From a virus: a stretch of 23,302 bases of DNA. Location: IMG/VR virus record IMGVR_UViG_3300031645_000017, positions 1-23,302 of that record; one strand, 5' to 3'. The notes beneath the pieces were generated by a model that saw only the letters and a program-made list of their open reading frames with translations, was not told where the DNA came from and did no database searches. Every line of letters begins with the position of its first letter. The stretch's first letter is position 1. Shown here piece by piece: positions 23,231-23,302 of this stretch. The translations under genes were made by a program, and so were the position numbers.

Positions 23231-23302
23231 AAATTGACGTTGTTGTTACCAGACATCCTGGCCTAGTAGAATATCTGGTCGAAGAGGGGATTGTGACTAA
23301 AG
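23227..23302 (+). CDS. Start of a Csx16 (VVA1548)-like protein, truncated by window edge
   Basis: Twenty-five codons are visible: MKIDVVVTRHPGLVEYLVEE, then GIVTK. The TRHPGxVEYL opening is the one I associate with the Csx16 (Cas_VVA1548) family, small proteins found beside type III CRISPR systems and also, without CRISPR, in phages. Members have been linked to breakdown of cyclic oligoadenylate signals. The ATG overlaps the nuclease stop by four bases and has an AAGGAG site. Only about a quarter of the protein can be seen, so the family call is tentative. If right, an anti-type III defence role is a reasonable inference. Confidence 0.5.
   Translation, partial: MKIDVVVTRHPGLVEYLVEEGIVTK

Overview
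The window is a piece of a tailed double-stranded DNA phage genome, lysogenic or lytic state unknown. The hallmark genes lie in the order usual for short-tailed (P22-like podovirus) phages: small terminase, intein-split large terminase, P22-type portal, scaffold, major capsid protein of the N4-gp56/DUF4043 type, two head-surface paralogues, head-tail adaptor, gp10-like tail hub, fibres, then large Gly/Gln/Pro-rich proteins that look like internal or ejection proteins. No rRNA, tRNA, integrase, lysis cassette or CRISPR array is visible. The host cannot be named. It is a bacterium, since there are Shine-Dalgarno sites and Sec-type signal peptides, and the repeat-rich adhesins suggest an environmental phage.

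Layout. Positions 1-22569 are transcribed from the minus strand as one tightly packed late operon, read from right to left. Many gene junctions overlap by one base (TAATG, TAGTG) or are only a few bases apart. The main break inside the operon is 16199-16479, upstream of the scaffold and capsid genes. It holds a two-codon minigene and three tandem RNA hairpins whose stems vary in a compensating way. At 22570-22894 the direction changes. A divergent AT-rich control region carries repeated CTTGACAA boxes and leads into plus-strand genes: a short ERCC4-type nuclease and the start of a protein that resembles the Csx16 (VVA1548) family linked to type III CRISPR.

How the genes work together. The terminase pair packages DNA through the portal into a shell built by scaffold and coat protein. 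The adaptor and gp10-like hub close the head and form the short tail. The 368-aa fibre, the 567-aa DUF2341/LamG adhesin and several small beta-rich proteins probably decorate the tail. At the distal end, a secreted PIG-L/LmbE-type deacetylase carries an inserted module that recurs, twice and almost identically at DNA level, in the next virion protein, and in weaker form in the one after. This module-sharing set (1301-5260) is the most unusual part. A broken paralogue (5578-5718), nested duplications and several in-frame repeats show that the tail end of the operon evolves by duplication and recombination.
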